A DNA stretch of 64,000 nucleotides from SKLM01 sp964514285. GTDB lineage: Bacteria; Chloroflexota; Anaerolineae; B4-G1. The translations under genes were made by a program, and so were the position numbers. This document shows positions 1-10,800 of this stretch, piece by piece. The notes under the pieces were generated by a model, which was given only the letters and a program-made list of their open reading frames with translations, did no database searches and was not told the DNA's origin. Within the stretch, counting starts at the first letter, position 1. Every line of letters starts with the position of its first letter. Where the stretch lies: contig CAZEQC010000003.1 in assembly GCA_964514285.1 (NCBI GenBank), forward strand, positions 1-64,000, given 5' to 3'.

Positions 1-117
1 GCGCACCACATACTCGGCGGTGAACGTCTGGAGCTCGATGGGTGTCAACTCCACGGCCTCCGGAGCCGGAACCGTTGCGCCCTCGTTCGAGAAGATTCTC
101 GGGATGCTTCCTTCCAT
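1..117 (-). CDS. Hypothetical protein, N-terminal part (runs off the left edge)
   Basis: Thirty-nine codons are visible, beginning MEGSIPRIFSNEGATV and running off the window. The ATG overlaps the TGA of the upstream 288-residue gene by one base (TGATG), so it belongs to the same minus-strand virion operon and is probably translationally coupled. The visible part is too short to assign a family. Confidence 0.6.
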   Translation of the reverse strand, partial: MEGSIPRIFSNEGATVPAPEAVELTPIELQTFTAEYVVR

Positions 118-983
118 CAGTAGTCCATTTCATCCTCGCCGCCATCAGCGCTCTCGGCCGGCGAAAAGTTGCCCCCCGTCAACTCCTTGATCGAAGGTGC
201 GTTGGTTTCCTCATGCCGCATGCGGAATGCGTTGAACGACTCTACCACGTCCTGGACCGCACTCGAGCTCGCGTCCACCGCCTCCTGCGCCATCTTGGCA
301 GCCTTCAGGTAGTTCAGCCACATCTCGGAGTGGTACTTGCTCGGCTCCCGCATGGAGATCTGCTCAAGCATCATGAACGAGACGTTGCGGGCGTTGGTGA
401 AGCCGCGGTTGGCCTCCATCTGCCGGAGCCCACCCATCCCCATCTTCCAGAGAAGGAGCTGAGCCCCAGTCGCACCACGTGACTCGTTGGCGAGCTGGAG
501 CAGCTGGCGGTTGGCGGCGTTCCTCGTCTGGATGAAGTCGCCCCACTCCAGCCCCGTCAGCAGGTCCCGGTTCCAGAAGTAGTGCTTGTAGAGCTCGTAG
601 GCCCGCACGGTGAGGTAGAAGTCGAGCTTCTGCTGGATCTTCCGCACGGCCTGCTCGGGCTTGACCGGAGAGAGGATGAAGGTCTCGACGGCCTGCCGGA
701 TGGCGTTGGACTCGAGCACCCTCTTGGCCAGCTTCATGTCTGGGCCGTTGCGCCAGGCGTCATAGACGCCCTCTCGACGCAGAAATCGCTGGCTCGTGCC
801 GTGGGTCGGCACGTGTGGGCGGTACGGGACGGGGAACTCCATCTCGTCCCGGATGGACTCGAGCTCCTCGAGGGTCAAGCCTCCGAGGTCGTTGACCTCC
901 ATCAGCCCGACGATCTGCTCGAAGGAGTGGGTCCGCCGTGACAGGTAGAACTTCGCCCAGTATATGGCAGGGTGCGGCCTCAC
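117..983 (-). CDS. Hypothetical phage protein, mostly alpha-helical (288 aa)
   Basis: I do not recognise a family. The sequence is mostly helical, rich in charged and aromatic residues, with no signal peptide or membrane segment and an acidic C-terminus ending in GGEDEMDY. It sits 10 bp downstream of the 670-residue gene and overlaps the next gene by one base, so it is part of the minus-strand virion operon. Its length and helical character would fit a head-completion, neck or packaging-associated protein, but that is inference from position only. Confidence 0.7.
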   Translation of the reverse strand: MRPHPAIYWAKFYLSRRTHSFEQIVGLMEVNDLGGLTLEELESIRDEMEFPVPYRPHVPTHGTSQRFLRREGVYDAWRNGPDMKLAKRVLESNAIRQAVETFILSPVKPEQAVRKIQQKLDFYLTVRAYELYKHYFWNRDLLTGLEWGDFIQTRNAANRQLLQLANESRGATGAQLLLWKMGMGGLRQMEANRGFTNARNVSFMMLEQISMREPSKYHSEMWLNYLKAAKMAQEAVDASSSAVQDVVESFNAFRMRHEETNAPSIKELTGGNFSPAESADGGEDEMDY

Positions 984-993
984 TTCATGCCCG

Positions 994-3006
994 TCAGGCC
1001 TCCGGCCCCTGCTGGCGGAAGACGAGCTTCTTCAGCCCGGTGACGACCTCGTTGAGGCGCTCCATGGCGCTCTTCACCGAGTTCTCCGGGACGTCCTCCA
1101 GCCCCAGACGGACGGCGATGAGGAGACCGGCCAGGCGGCTCAGAGCCTCTTCGAGCTCAGGGAGCCAGCCCACGAAGGTCTGCACGTTCTCTGGATTGAG
1201 GAACCCGAGGGAGAGAACCTTGTCCACCGTGGTGACGTCCTCGAGGGCCGCCGCCTCCTTGAGAAGCAGTGGTCGTGGCGACAACCCCTCGAACAGCTTG
1301 CGCGACTCCTCTCTCGCCGCAGCCACCTTCTCGGCAAAGGGGCGGATCGGTCGACACCCATCGACAGAGACGGAGCCTGCTCGGGCTGCCTTGATCAGTG
1401 TGTTGATGCCGTGCTGGGGGTCGAGACCCAGACAGCAGGTCATGAACAGCGCATCGCCGGCGCCGAGGCCTTCGCGCCAACGGTGAGCCACCTTCTCGAT
1501 CGGCCGGCCACGGAAGGACCAGGTGCTCTTGTCAGAGATGATCTGGACGACGGAGCCTGCCCGGCGGGCGCTCGCCGTCTTGACGAAGTCGGCGGCGTTC
1601 TCGATGAGCGGCGTGACCTCCTTGCCGAGCGGCGCCCACTGGACGTCGGCTGGCATCGCACATTCGGTGTCGCCCACCATGGTCGGGGCCTTGACGGCCT
1701 TGTTGAGCCGCAGCTTGATGGGCTCGCCCATCATGGTCTCAGCCATGAACGCCACACCATCCTCGTCCGACATGACCGTGCGGATCTCGGTGGGCTGGAA
1801 GGCGATGACCCCACCGGTGCTCGTCACCCGGTAGAAGAAGCCGTAGCCCTCGGGCTTCCCCTTGATGATGTTGGTGTCCCGCCCGGCGAAGCTGCCCACG
1901 ATCTCGGGTTGGACAGCAGAGGCTGAGCCGTTGGTGAAGATCATGAACGGCATCGACTCGCCGTCGTAGTCGAGCACGGTGGGGAAGACCCAGCCCATGA
2001 TCTCCTTGCCGTCCCTGGTCTTGACTCGGTACTGGCCGAACTGCTTGACCAGGGCGATCTCCTCGTCCTCGAGGGCCTCGTGGACCACGGGGTTGGTGGA
2101 GATGGTGGCAGCGCCGGCCTCGTCTGCGGCGGCGACCACGTCCTCGCCAGCCAGGCTGACGGCGTCGTGCCGGTCGATCGCGTCGACCTCCGGCTCGAAC
2201 ATCTCGTCGTTGGCCATCTTCAGCAGGTAGCGCTCACCGTCACGCTCGATCTGCAAGACCGTCGGCGGGATGCTGGCCGAAGCCACCTTCTCGACATCGT
2301 GAGCCGTGACGGGCTCGATACTCCCGATGAACTGGAGGAAGGGCAGAGCAACCTCGTTGTGGACCAGTGCCCGAGAGAGCTGGGCGTCCTTCTCCAGCAT
2401 GCGCTCGAGCCTCGCGATGTCGCCGGCATTGATGCTGCCAGCGATGTGCTCGAGCAGGAACTGCGGCTTGACCGAGCTCAGCTTGGTCTGCGAGGCATCG
2501 ACCACCTGCCCACCAGTCATGGCGTGCTGCCGACTGGTCGGGGGGTAGAGCTGACCGCCCATCCCTGTGTCGCCGCTCGAAGTCCTCGCCGCGTCGAAGA
2601 CCTGCGGGCGGAACAGGGCTGAACGGATGCGTTCGTCCGTCAGCGGAAACGGGTTGCCCTTGGCGTCGATGAAGACGTCGAAGGGCTGGAGCTTTCCGCT
2701 CTTGATGATAATCGGGATGCGGAGGAAGCGCACACCCTGCGCGGCCATCTGGGCCTTGGTGCCCGGCCCCATCAAGGTCGTGGCCGAGCTGTTGTGCACC
2801 TGGAAGTACCCCGTGGCGTACCCCTGCTCTCCATCCGTCTTCTGCATAACGGGGTTCGTCTCGTAGGTGCCGATGTAGGGGTGCTGCTCCAGCAACGCCT
2901 TGAGAGCCTCTCTGGGCCAGGAGTCCGCGGTGTCGGACAGCTGGGTCTCGGAAGCGAGCTTCTCCACCGGAGGCGGGGAAGTGTCCAGGTAGAGGTCGGG
3001 TGTCAT
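994..3006 (-). CDS. Large phage structural-operon protein of unknown function (670 aa)
   Basis: I chose the ATG at 3006 (MTPDLYLDTSPPPV). It overlaps the TGA of the upstream gene in an ATGA arrangement and has GGAGG five bases upstream. A TTG four codons earlier is open but would place the Shine-Dalgarno inside the gene. The protein is soluble, with no membrane segment. It alternates beta-rich regions (roughly 30-430) with a helical C-terminal third containing repeated charged stretches. No catalytic motif is recognised. Its size and place between the spike gene and the window edge suggest a virion protein; the family is unknown to me. Confidence 0.7.
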   Translation of the reverse strand: MTPDLYLDTSPPPVEKLASETQLSDTADSWPREALKALLEQHPYIGTYETNPVMQKTDGEQGYATGYFQVHNSSATTLMGPGTKAQMAAQGVRFLRIPIIIKSGKLQPFDVFIDAKGNPFPLTDERIRSALFRPQVFDAARTSSGDTGMGGQLYPPTSRQHAMTGGQVVDASQTKLSSVKPQFLLEHIAGSINAGDIARLERMLEKDAQLSRALVHNEVALPFLQFIGSIEPVTAHDVEKVASASIPPTVLQIERDGERYLLKMANDEMFEPEVDAIDRHDAVSLAGEDVVAAADEAGAATISTNPVVHEALEDEEIALVKQFGQYRVKTRDGKEIMGWVFPTVLDYDGESMPFMIFTNGSASAVQPEIVGSFAGRDTNIIKGKPEGYGFFYRVTSTGGVIAFQPTEIRTVMSDEDGVAFMAETMMGEPIKLRLNKAVKAPTMVGDTECAMPADVQWAPLGKEVTPLIENAADFVKTASARRAGSVVQIISDKSTWSFRGRPIEKVAHRWREGLGAGDALFMTCCLGLDPQHGINTLIKAARAGSVSVDGCRPIRPFAEKVAAAREESRKLFEGLSPRPLLLKEAAALEDVTTVDKVLSLGFLNPENVQTFVGWLPELEEALSRLAGLLIAVRLGLEDVPENSVKSAMERLNEVVTGLKKLVFRQQGPEA

Positions 3007-3287
3007 GAAATCCTCCAATCGGCGCCGACTCCCGTTCCGGTGATCTCGGCGTTCGACGCGATATGTTCTACCACCGCCTGGGCGATGGCACGAGCCAAGG
3101 GCCGGACACCTTCCCTATCGAAGGGCGGGGTCCCCCGCTGATACTCAATCTCAGACTCCAGCGTACCATCCTCTTTCGGGGTCTGCGTGACGTTGACACC
3201 CACCACAGCGTCGGAGTTCGCCGCGGCGTGCTCCGTCTCCATGATGTCGATGATCCGTTCCTCGAGGATGGTGTCGTCCAAGGCCAT
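3003..3287 (-). CDS. Small hypothetical phage protein (94 aa)
   Basis: This acidic protein begins MALDDTILEERIIDIMETEH. It starts two bases after the stop of the gpV-like gene and ends in an ATGA overlap with the next gene, so it is translated as part of the same operon. An amphipathic N-terminal helix and a C-terminal helix (LARAIAQAVVEHIASNA) are visible, with no cysteine motif or membrane segment. A role as a baseplate or tail accessory protein is inferred only from its neighbour. Confidence 0.65.
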   Translation of the reverse strand: MALDDTILEERIIDIMETEHAAANSDAVVGVNVTQTPKEDGTLESEIEYQRGTPPFDREGVRPLARAIAQAVVEHIASNAEITGTGVGADWRIS

Positions 3288-3289
3288 AG

Positions 3290-4435
3290 CTACTCCCCCA
3301 ACGACTTGCTCGACCAGGCGCTCGTGACGTTCGGAGTTGGGATTCCTGACGGGCCCGCCGGGGTCGTGTGGGTGTGCCCGGCCATGAAAGCGATCACGTC
3401 GGCCGTGGCCAGGACGAACGGAGCGTTCGCGTCGGCACCGAGCTTGGTGGTGCAGTCGAGTGTCTTGAGGCCGCTGATGCGCTCGGTGCTCTGAGCCGCA
3501 CTGAGCTCGTGGTTGCCGCTCACCTCGACCGTCTGATCACCGTTGATCGTCGTGGTCGTCGCCCCGTACTCCTGGGTGACCTCACCGTCCACCGTGTCGC
3601 TGAGCTTGCCCTTGATGTGGCGGGTAGCGTCGAGCTCGATGGTGGTCTCGACGTTGCCCTCTTCGTCGACCGTGAAGTCGAAGACGGCGGCATCGTCCTC
3701 TTCGGTCCGGGTCTTGGGGTCGATGGCGTTCGGGGCGACCATGAGGCGAAGACGCGTACCCTCATCATCGACGTGCCCCGCCGTCAACATGACGGTGTCC
3801 TTCTTCTCCTGGGCGTGGTCCCTCGCAGCCAGCGTGAAGACGGTCCTCGCCTCCCCTTCCGGGTCGGTGTCATCTCTGGTTGTGGTCCAGAGCATCTCCC
3901 CGCCGAAGCCGAGCATCTCGTAGTTCTCGCACACGTCCCTGATCATGTTGGTGATCGGGATGTAGACGCGCTTGGCGACGGCCGTGGCCTCGATCTCGAC
4001 GACCCCGCCCCGGTGCAGCCAAATCTGGTTGCCGTCTCGACAGCGCATCATCAGGTCACCCTGCTGAAGCTTGGGCCGACCAGAGCGGAAGGTGACGTCC
4101 GCCTCCTCCCCATCTCCCGTGTCGGGCTGGGTCGTGCCGTCGCCGGTCGCGCCCCGCTCGAAGGTGGTGACGAAGCAGAGGACGAAGGGCCTGTCGTCGC
4201 TGGGCAAACACACCTGCACCTTCGCCCCCACCTCGGGCATGGCGAAGATGCCCTCGCCCGAGTGGAAGTGTAGGTAGGATGCCCCGACCTGAAGGTCGAG
4301 CATCAGGCGCTGAGAATGGGTGGTACGCACGTCCACGGTCCAGTGGGCCGTGTCCACGTTGATGATCTGCCCTGACTCGATGGCTGGGGTGTTACCACCC
4401 CGCTGGACCATGGAGTTGTCGTGCGTGAAGGACAT
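3290..4435 (-). CDS. Baseplate spike / gpV-like tail puncturing protein (381 aa)
   Basis: The N-terminal region (about 18-115) has the alternating short strands of an OB fold, including VGAKVQVCLP, where gpV and gp5 proteins carry their OB domain. The middle is beta-rich. Residues about 270-330 hold regular threonine/valine-rich strands such as TTTTINGDQTVEVSGNHEL, typical of the triple-stranded beta-helix of gp5/VgrG-like spikes. The C-terminal GHTHTTPAGPSGIPTPN resembles the metal-binding His-x-His tip of phage spikes. Such proteins form the needle below the baseplate that pierces the outer envelope. This fits the baseplate J-like gene at 50885-54799. The assignment rests on motifs, not alignment. 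Confidence 0.75.
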   Translation of the reverse strand: MSFTHDNSMVQRGGNTPAIESGQIINVDTAHWTVDVRTTHSQRLMLDLQVGASYLHFHSGEGIFAMPEVGAKVQVCLPSDDRPFVLCFVTTFERGATGDGTTQPDTGDGEEADVTFRSGRPKLQQGDLMMRCRDGNQIWLHRGGVVEIEATAVAKRVYIPITNMIRDVCENYEMLGFGGEMLWTTTRDDTDPEGEARTVFTLAARDHAQEKKDTVMLTAGHVDDEGTRLRLMVAPNAIDPKTRTEEDDAAVFDFTVDEEGNVETTIELDATRHIKGKLSDTVDGEVTQEYGATTTTINGDQTVEVSGNHELSAAQSTERISGLKTLDCTTKLGADANAPFVLATADVIAFMAGHTHTTPAGPSGIPTPNVTSAWSSKSLGE

Positions 4436-4441
4436 GCGCCC

Positions 4442-4810
4442 CTAGTAGCCAGGCGCCGCAGACGATCGACCGCCTTGTCGACCCAGCCCGTAAGCCGTCG
4501 CGAGGCCGCCCGCACCGAGGGCCGCGCCACCACCGAGTACGGCCGCTCGACCACCAGGAGTGTTCCACAGGGCTCCGACGCCCTTGCCGGCGCGGGTCAG
4601 CGCGTCGGCACCCTTCGGGGCAGACTTGACGCCCGTCTGCCAGATCTTCCCCAACATCTTCGCTGAGCTGAGGGGGTTCTTGACCATGCCGGCACCGACC
4701 CGAGCGACGTTGCCCAAAGCCAGCGGGTTCACCGCCACCTTGGCGAGCATGGCGCGCTTCTCGATCTGGCCGAGCTCGTCGAAGAATGCCTCGTAGGCGA
4801 CCTCGTTCAT
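4442..4810 (-). CDS. Small glycine-rich protein with an N-terminal DEL motif (122 aa)
   Basis: The N-terminus MNEVAYEAFFDELGQIEKR carries a variant of the AF-x-DEL-x-KIA motif found near the start of several other proteins here (see 36710-37679 and 14493). The C-terminal 40 residues are glycine/alanine-rich (GGRAAVLGGGAALGAGG), a glycine-zipper-like segment that could be membrane-active. The gene begins one base after the stop of the RNA polymerase gene. A candidate virion-internal or ejected protein by analogy with the other motif carriers; this is inference. Confidence 0.7.
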   Translation of the reverse strand: MNEVAYEAFFDELGQIEKRAMLAKVAVNPLALGNVARVGAGMVKNPLSSAKMLGKIWQTGVKSAPKGADALTRAGKGVGALWNTPGGRAAVLGGGAALGAGGLATAYGLGRQGGRSSAAPGY

Positions 4811-4811
4811 C

Positions 4812-7800
4812 TCAGTACCTCCAGGGCTTGTCCTTGGTTCCCTTGCCGAATTCTACACCATGTATCAGCGGTGGGATGGGGTTCAGTCCGTGCAGGTCCG
4901 AGGACCACCCCTGCTGAGACGCCTCTATGATCGTACTCCGGAGGTGCTCATGGTTCAATCGCGCCATCCAGTCCTCCTGGACGTCGAGCGGGATCTGCTT
5001 GACGCCCCGCAGGACGGGAGCATGCTTTACGGGCTGGCCCTTCTTGTGCTTCTTGTTCCAGTCGTAGACCTGCGTGGTGCTTGCGAAATCGCCTGGGAGC
5101 AGGTCCGGGTTGTCGCCAGGGTCTTCGACCTTGGTAACTCCCGACAGGGCGCGGACCATCGCCTCGGAGTTGCGTCGGCGGATGCCGTACTTCCCGTAGA
5201 TGCCGTGGAGCTCACCGGCGAGGTGTCCCTGCGTCTTGCTCATGCCGACCAGCGGCAGGAGCTCGTGTGGGTTGACCGGCCCCTTGGTCAGCGGGTCGCC
5301 CTTCTTCACCGCCTGGCCGACCCGGACGTTGGAGAGGCGAGCTCGGTCGGCGGGGATGTAGTCTTCGGTGTCGCCGATCTTCACCCGGTAGCCGCCGGCG
5401 GGATCCTTCTTGATCCGCCTGATCTTCCCGCTCGAGGTAGCGAGAGTAGCGGACCCCTTGACCTTCTTCTTGAGGTAGAGCAACTCCGTCGCCCGGTTCA
5501 GCCCACCGCTGGTGAGCGACTTCGCCTCCTTGCCCTCGTAGACGCCGCCGGAGTTGTGGTTGAGCAACCCGCCTGCAACGAAAGTGGAGCTGGAGGTGGT
5601 CACGTCGTAGACGAACTCATCGGTGTAGTAGACCGATCGGATGTTGGAGATGAGATGCTGACCGCTCACAGACACTTCCTGGGCCGGGCTGCACTTCTCG
5701 ACTGAGGAGACCTTGATCGACGAAGCGAGAAGCCCCTTGGCCCAACCCGTGATGCGAAGAACGACACGGAAGCCTTGATGCCTGGTCAGCTCTCTGTGAG
5801 TCGTCGCCAAGAGATTCGAGATGATCCCGAGCCTGGTGCAGATGATCACAACCTGCTGGGCAAGCTCGAAGCTCGTGGTGTCAATCGCGATCCGGTCAGC
5901 GCCGTCAGTGTCTGACTTCGAGGTCCCGTCGCCGTCGATCAGTCCGCACAGGAAGTCAGCGAGCCAGTCGCGGTCATAGTGGATGAAGTCGGGCGGCAGC
6001 GCCTTGTTCCACGAGTAGCACCCGAACAGGGACTCGAATCGGCGGCCCAGCTTCAAGCTGTGAATCTCGATAGTCGGGGCCCTACCCCGCACCCTCCACT
6101 CGTCATGTACCCGTTCCAGAATCCTGTCTCGAACAGGGCCGGGGTTCTGCTTCAGACCTATTGAGTAGGGCTTCTTCTTTCTGTTGCGTGGGTTGGTCCA
6201 GCGGTACCCGACCCAGCCCTCCGCGATGTAGGCACCAACGAAGTACGGATCGAGATCGAGCTTCTTGAGATGCAGCGGATGGAGCGCGTTCTCGGGGATG
6301 AGCCGGCGCTCCCCGTACCACCGCTTCGGCTCGAGCTCCACTGGAGGGAGAAACCCCAGCTCGTCACCGACCTTCTCCTCAGGCGGGAGCTGGTAGTGGC
6401 CGCACGCCGAGCAATAGTGCTTACCATTCTTGATCGAGGCGGCGGGGCTCGGCTTCTTCAGCCGATGATTCCCGCACTCTCCACACCGGACGAGGTTCTC
6501 TCGGACTGCGATGGGGTGGTTGTCCTGACAGATCGTCACCGCAGACTGGTCACTGACCATGACCATCGGCCTGGTCGGAGCGTGTCGCCGGACCTGTGTC
6601 AGGAGAGTCCAGCCGTCACCGTCCGCCATCAACCAACCGTCCTCCTGGGTCAGTGCCTTGTACTCCCCATCCTCATCAACTTCGGACGTGGAGGGGGCCA
6701 GGTCGAACAGGTCCTCCATCGAAATCATAATCGGGTTGGTGCCCCTACCAGGACACACAGACACGATCGTCTTGGAATGGTTGCAGTGGAAGGCCTTCAT
6801 CGCGAGCTGGGTGCCCCTCTCGCCAAGAGCCTGAGCAGCCATGACGCCAACGTTGGTCCCCTTGTCCGGCTCGTGCCCAGTCTCGTCGATCCCCATGCAC
6901 TTCTTGCAGACGCCCTTGCCATGGCTGCACCTCATCGGGGAGCGGACCACGACCTTGGCCGTCGACTTGTTGTTTTTGATCTTCGTGATCACGTCGGGCG
7001 TCAGCATGGTGCCGGCAGGAATCTTCTTCCCGCGGCCCAGGTTGACGTCGGCGGTCGTGTAGCGCCCCACGACGTCGGGCTCGTCGACCGAAAGGTTGAT
7101 GCCGCGTGCGGTTCCGCAGTCATCCTCGTCCACCACCGTGTCGATGACGCTGTTGGTCATCATCTTGGTGAGGTACCCTGGCTCAGAGACCGACTGGACC
7201 TTCTGCACGATGCCCTTGCGTCCGCCGCTCGTGGCCGACCAGTAGGAGGCGGTATCCAGCCCCTCTGAGAAGGACTTCTTGACTGGGTTCGGAACGACTT
7301 TCCCGCTGCCGTCGACGAACAGGACCGGGGCAGCTGTGAGCTGTCGGTAGCCGTTGCCCTTGATGCCTGCCGCCACCTCGAGGCGGTCGAGCTGGGTCTT
7401 CTGCTTCTTGGCTTTGGTCTTGACCCCAGCCTCGATCTCCTCCATCGCGTCGCCGTAGATGTCGACGATCTTCTGGGCGTCCTTCTCCTTGTTGGGGTCC
7501 AGCTTCACCGCCTTCGACGCGGCCTGGCGAAGAATGGGGTCGCGGACGTCCTTGTGGGTCTTGAAGTCTTCGAGACCGAAGCTGAAACCTTCGGTGGAGG
7601 CAGTCTGGTTGCCGATGTCCTTCAGCGAGTCGGCCATCTTCGGGTAGGACTTCGGATCCGACTCAGCAGCTTTCTGGAACAGCTCACCCTGCTTCTTCTT
7701 CGTGAGCTGGAAGCGGAGGTCCTTCAGCACCTCACCGCCCTGAAGCTGCTTGGGCAGGGCTTTGTCAACCCGGACCCGGCCCAACGTCGTCTTGACCCCA

Positions 7801-10800
7801 CCCACAGACACGACGTCGGTGAGCTTCACTTCGCCGGCGTTGTGCGCCTTCTCGAGCGCGGCCTGGTCCTTGAACTTCAGGTTGGTCTTCTTGCCCACCT
7901 GGGTCGCCATGAACAGGCCCACCTGCTGCTCGTGCGACGGGGTGTACATGACCTGCTGGCTGGCCGGGCTGAAGAGATTCTTCGAGGGGAACATCCCCTC
8001 GGCTTCCTTGATGGCGTCCTTCTCGATGGGGACGAAGGCACTCATCGTGTCCCCATCGAAGTCAGCGTTGTACCCCGAGCAGACCAGCGGGTGGATCTTG
8101 ATGGCCTTGCCCTCCGTGAGCTTGGGCTTGAACGCCTGAATGCCGTACTTGTGGAGGACAGGGTCGCGCTTCAAGATGAGCGGCCGGTCCTGGACCACGC
8201 GTTCGAGAGCCTTCTTCGCCAGCGGGTCGTCTGCCTCGATCATCTTCTGCGCCTGGAGCGGGGAGGCTCCCGCCGTCCGACGGAGCTCGCGCACGACGAA
8301 GGGCTTGTACATCTCCTTGGCGGCCTTGCGTGGAATGGCCGCCTCGTCGAGGGACAGGCTGGGCTCTGGCACGATGGTCGAGCGGGCCGTCATGTCCTGC
8401 TTCCGCTTGATCAGCGTGTCCTGGACGAAGCCCGTCTTCGGCCCCTCCTTGCCCGCCAAGGACTGGAGGATACCGGGGTGCTTGCTGTTCAGCGTCCCGC
8501 CGATGCCGGTCAGCGCCTTGAGGTGGTCGTAGGTGCCGGCCGCAACTGGGGCCTTGAGCGACTCGGGGGTCCCCTTCGGGAACTCGCCCATCTTCTTGTT
8601 GACGATGCCGAGCCCCTTGTAGAGCTCGTTGAGATCATCGGTCTGGAGCGAGCCGTCCTCCATCACGGAGATGGGGCGCATCGACGGCGGCATCACCGGT
8701 ACGTTCTGGACCATGTACGCATCCCGCGGGCTCATGCCGAGCTTCTTCAGGTTCCGCAGGTACTTGATCTTCCGCCGGGACTCGTTCTGGGCCTGGCCCT
8801 TGAGGCCCTTGATCCGCGTCTCTTCCTGCTTGAGGTCCTTCTCGACGTCGATGTTGTCGAGCAGAGCGCCTACCGCCTTCGGGCCGTAGGTCGCGCCCTT
8901 CACGCCGGGCTTGTCGACGACGGTGCCGTCGGGCATCACACCGCTCTCCCCCTCGATCAGCTTGCCGAACTGTGGGCCTCGAACACCGGCCAGGCTCATG
9001 ACGGCCTTCTCGAAGAGCGGGTTCGGCATCGGCTCCTTGAGCTTGATGTGGCTCCACTTCTTGCCGTCCATCCCGCCGGTGACCTTCTCGTCGAACAGGC
9101 CGCCCTTCTCCGGCTTGAGCGTCCGCATCTTCAGGGTGCGCCCCGGGTCCTTCAGCTCGCCCTCACTCATGTCGAGGACCTGCTTGTCGGTCAGTGGCAC
9201 GAGGTTGAGGCTGTTGCCGTCCTTCTTGGTGTCGACCCCCAAGGCGTTGAGGTAGCCGTTGAACTTCTCGTAGGCGAAGGTCGTCTTCGGTGGCGGAAGG
9301 AGCTCCCCGGCCTGGAGAGCACCCCAGAGCTCATCCTTGTCCCCGCCCTGCGACTTGTCGCTCTTGGTGACCTGCATCTCCCGCAGGTTCGCCTTGGCGC
9401 CGTGGGCCAGCATAGCGTAGACGCCGAGAGAGCCGAGAGCTTGAGCTCCGTGCTTGCCGCCTCCTCGAGGAACCAGGTTGTGGTCGTAGGCGTCTCGGCT
9501 CCGAGCGGCCACCTTCTTGCCGACCTGGTGCTCCATCTTGAGGATGTACTGGTGGCCGGTCTGGATACCAGGAACGGTCTTCCCAGTCTTCGGGTCGACG
9601 AGGTCCTCCTTGTCAGTGACGCCAGCCTTCTTGAGCTCGCCCTCGACGAACGCCAGGTTGTCGTCCTGGGAGAAGTTCTCGACCTTGAACGGCTTGCCGC
9701 TCTTGCGGGCCACCTTCGAGGCAGCCGTCTCGAGGACCTGGCCGACATTCATCCGGCCCGGCGTTCCGATGGGGTTCATCAGCACCTCCATCGGCTTGCC
9801 GCTCTTCGTCTGGGGCATCTCTTCGTCGGGCAGGATGCCGGTCACAATGCCCTTGTTGCCGTGGCGGCCGACGAGCTTGTCGCCCACCTCCATCGGCTCA
9901 CGGGTCTTGACGTGGACCTCGACCTTCTTGCCCTGCCGATTGACCGCTACGACCTCGCCCTCGAAGTCCTCCTCCCACGTGATCGCCTTGTCCTTCTTGG
10001 GCTTGACCAGGCTCTTGTGGAGCAGCCGTAATTTCTGCTGTTCGGTGGTGAGCTGTTGATCGGCCAGCGCCGCCACGAGCGTGTCGCCGGGCTTGACCTT
10101 CTGGCCGACCTGGACGATGCCATCGTCATCGAGCTTGTCGAACTGCTCCTTCTGTAGACGATCAGGATAGTAGGCGCGGTACTTGCGCTTGCCATCGAGC
10201 GAAGCGTCACGGGTCGAGAGCCCCTTCTTGTGCATGTGGGCTGAGGTCAGCTTCTGAGCGGCCGTCTCGCTGATGACGACGCCGTCCTCGAAGTTGAGGC
10301 CCTTCCAGGGGGTGTAGCCGACGCGCAGGTTCTTGCCCGGGGCGTAGACCCCATCCTTGGTGTAGTTCGTATCGGCGAGCAGCTGCCCCTTCTTGACGGT
10401 GTCCCCCTTCTTCACCGTCGGAGTGCTGTGCATGAACCCCTTCTTCTCGTTGAGGGGGTAGTTGTTGTAGATCGGGACCTCGACCTTCTTGCGGTCTGCT
10501 CCCTGGACAGTGATCGAGTCCTTGCCGACCTTCACGACCTTGCCGCCCACAGGAGCGTGGTGCGAGGAGAAACTGCCGACGATCTCGTCGAAGGTCTTGT
10601 CCCCGAGGGCCGACTGGACGAGAGGGGTCTCGCCGTCCTCGAGGGGGATGGCCTGCTCCATGTGCCGTCCGGCCATGGTGGCCCGGTTCGGTGAGTCGGA
10701 GCTGATGAAAGGCACCATGTTCGTCGCCAGGCTGAACATCTGGCTCGACTTGGGCACCACGTACTGGACGTCCTTCATCTTCACCGGGCGCATCTCGTTG

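Noticed and set aside
7554..10031. Long plus-strand open frame (825 codons) opposite the RNA polymerase gene
   Set aside because: It is the antisense of strongly coded beta and beta-prime motifs, with no ribosome site and a Leu/Val/Arg-rich composition typical of high-GC shadows.
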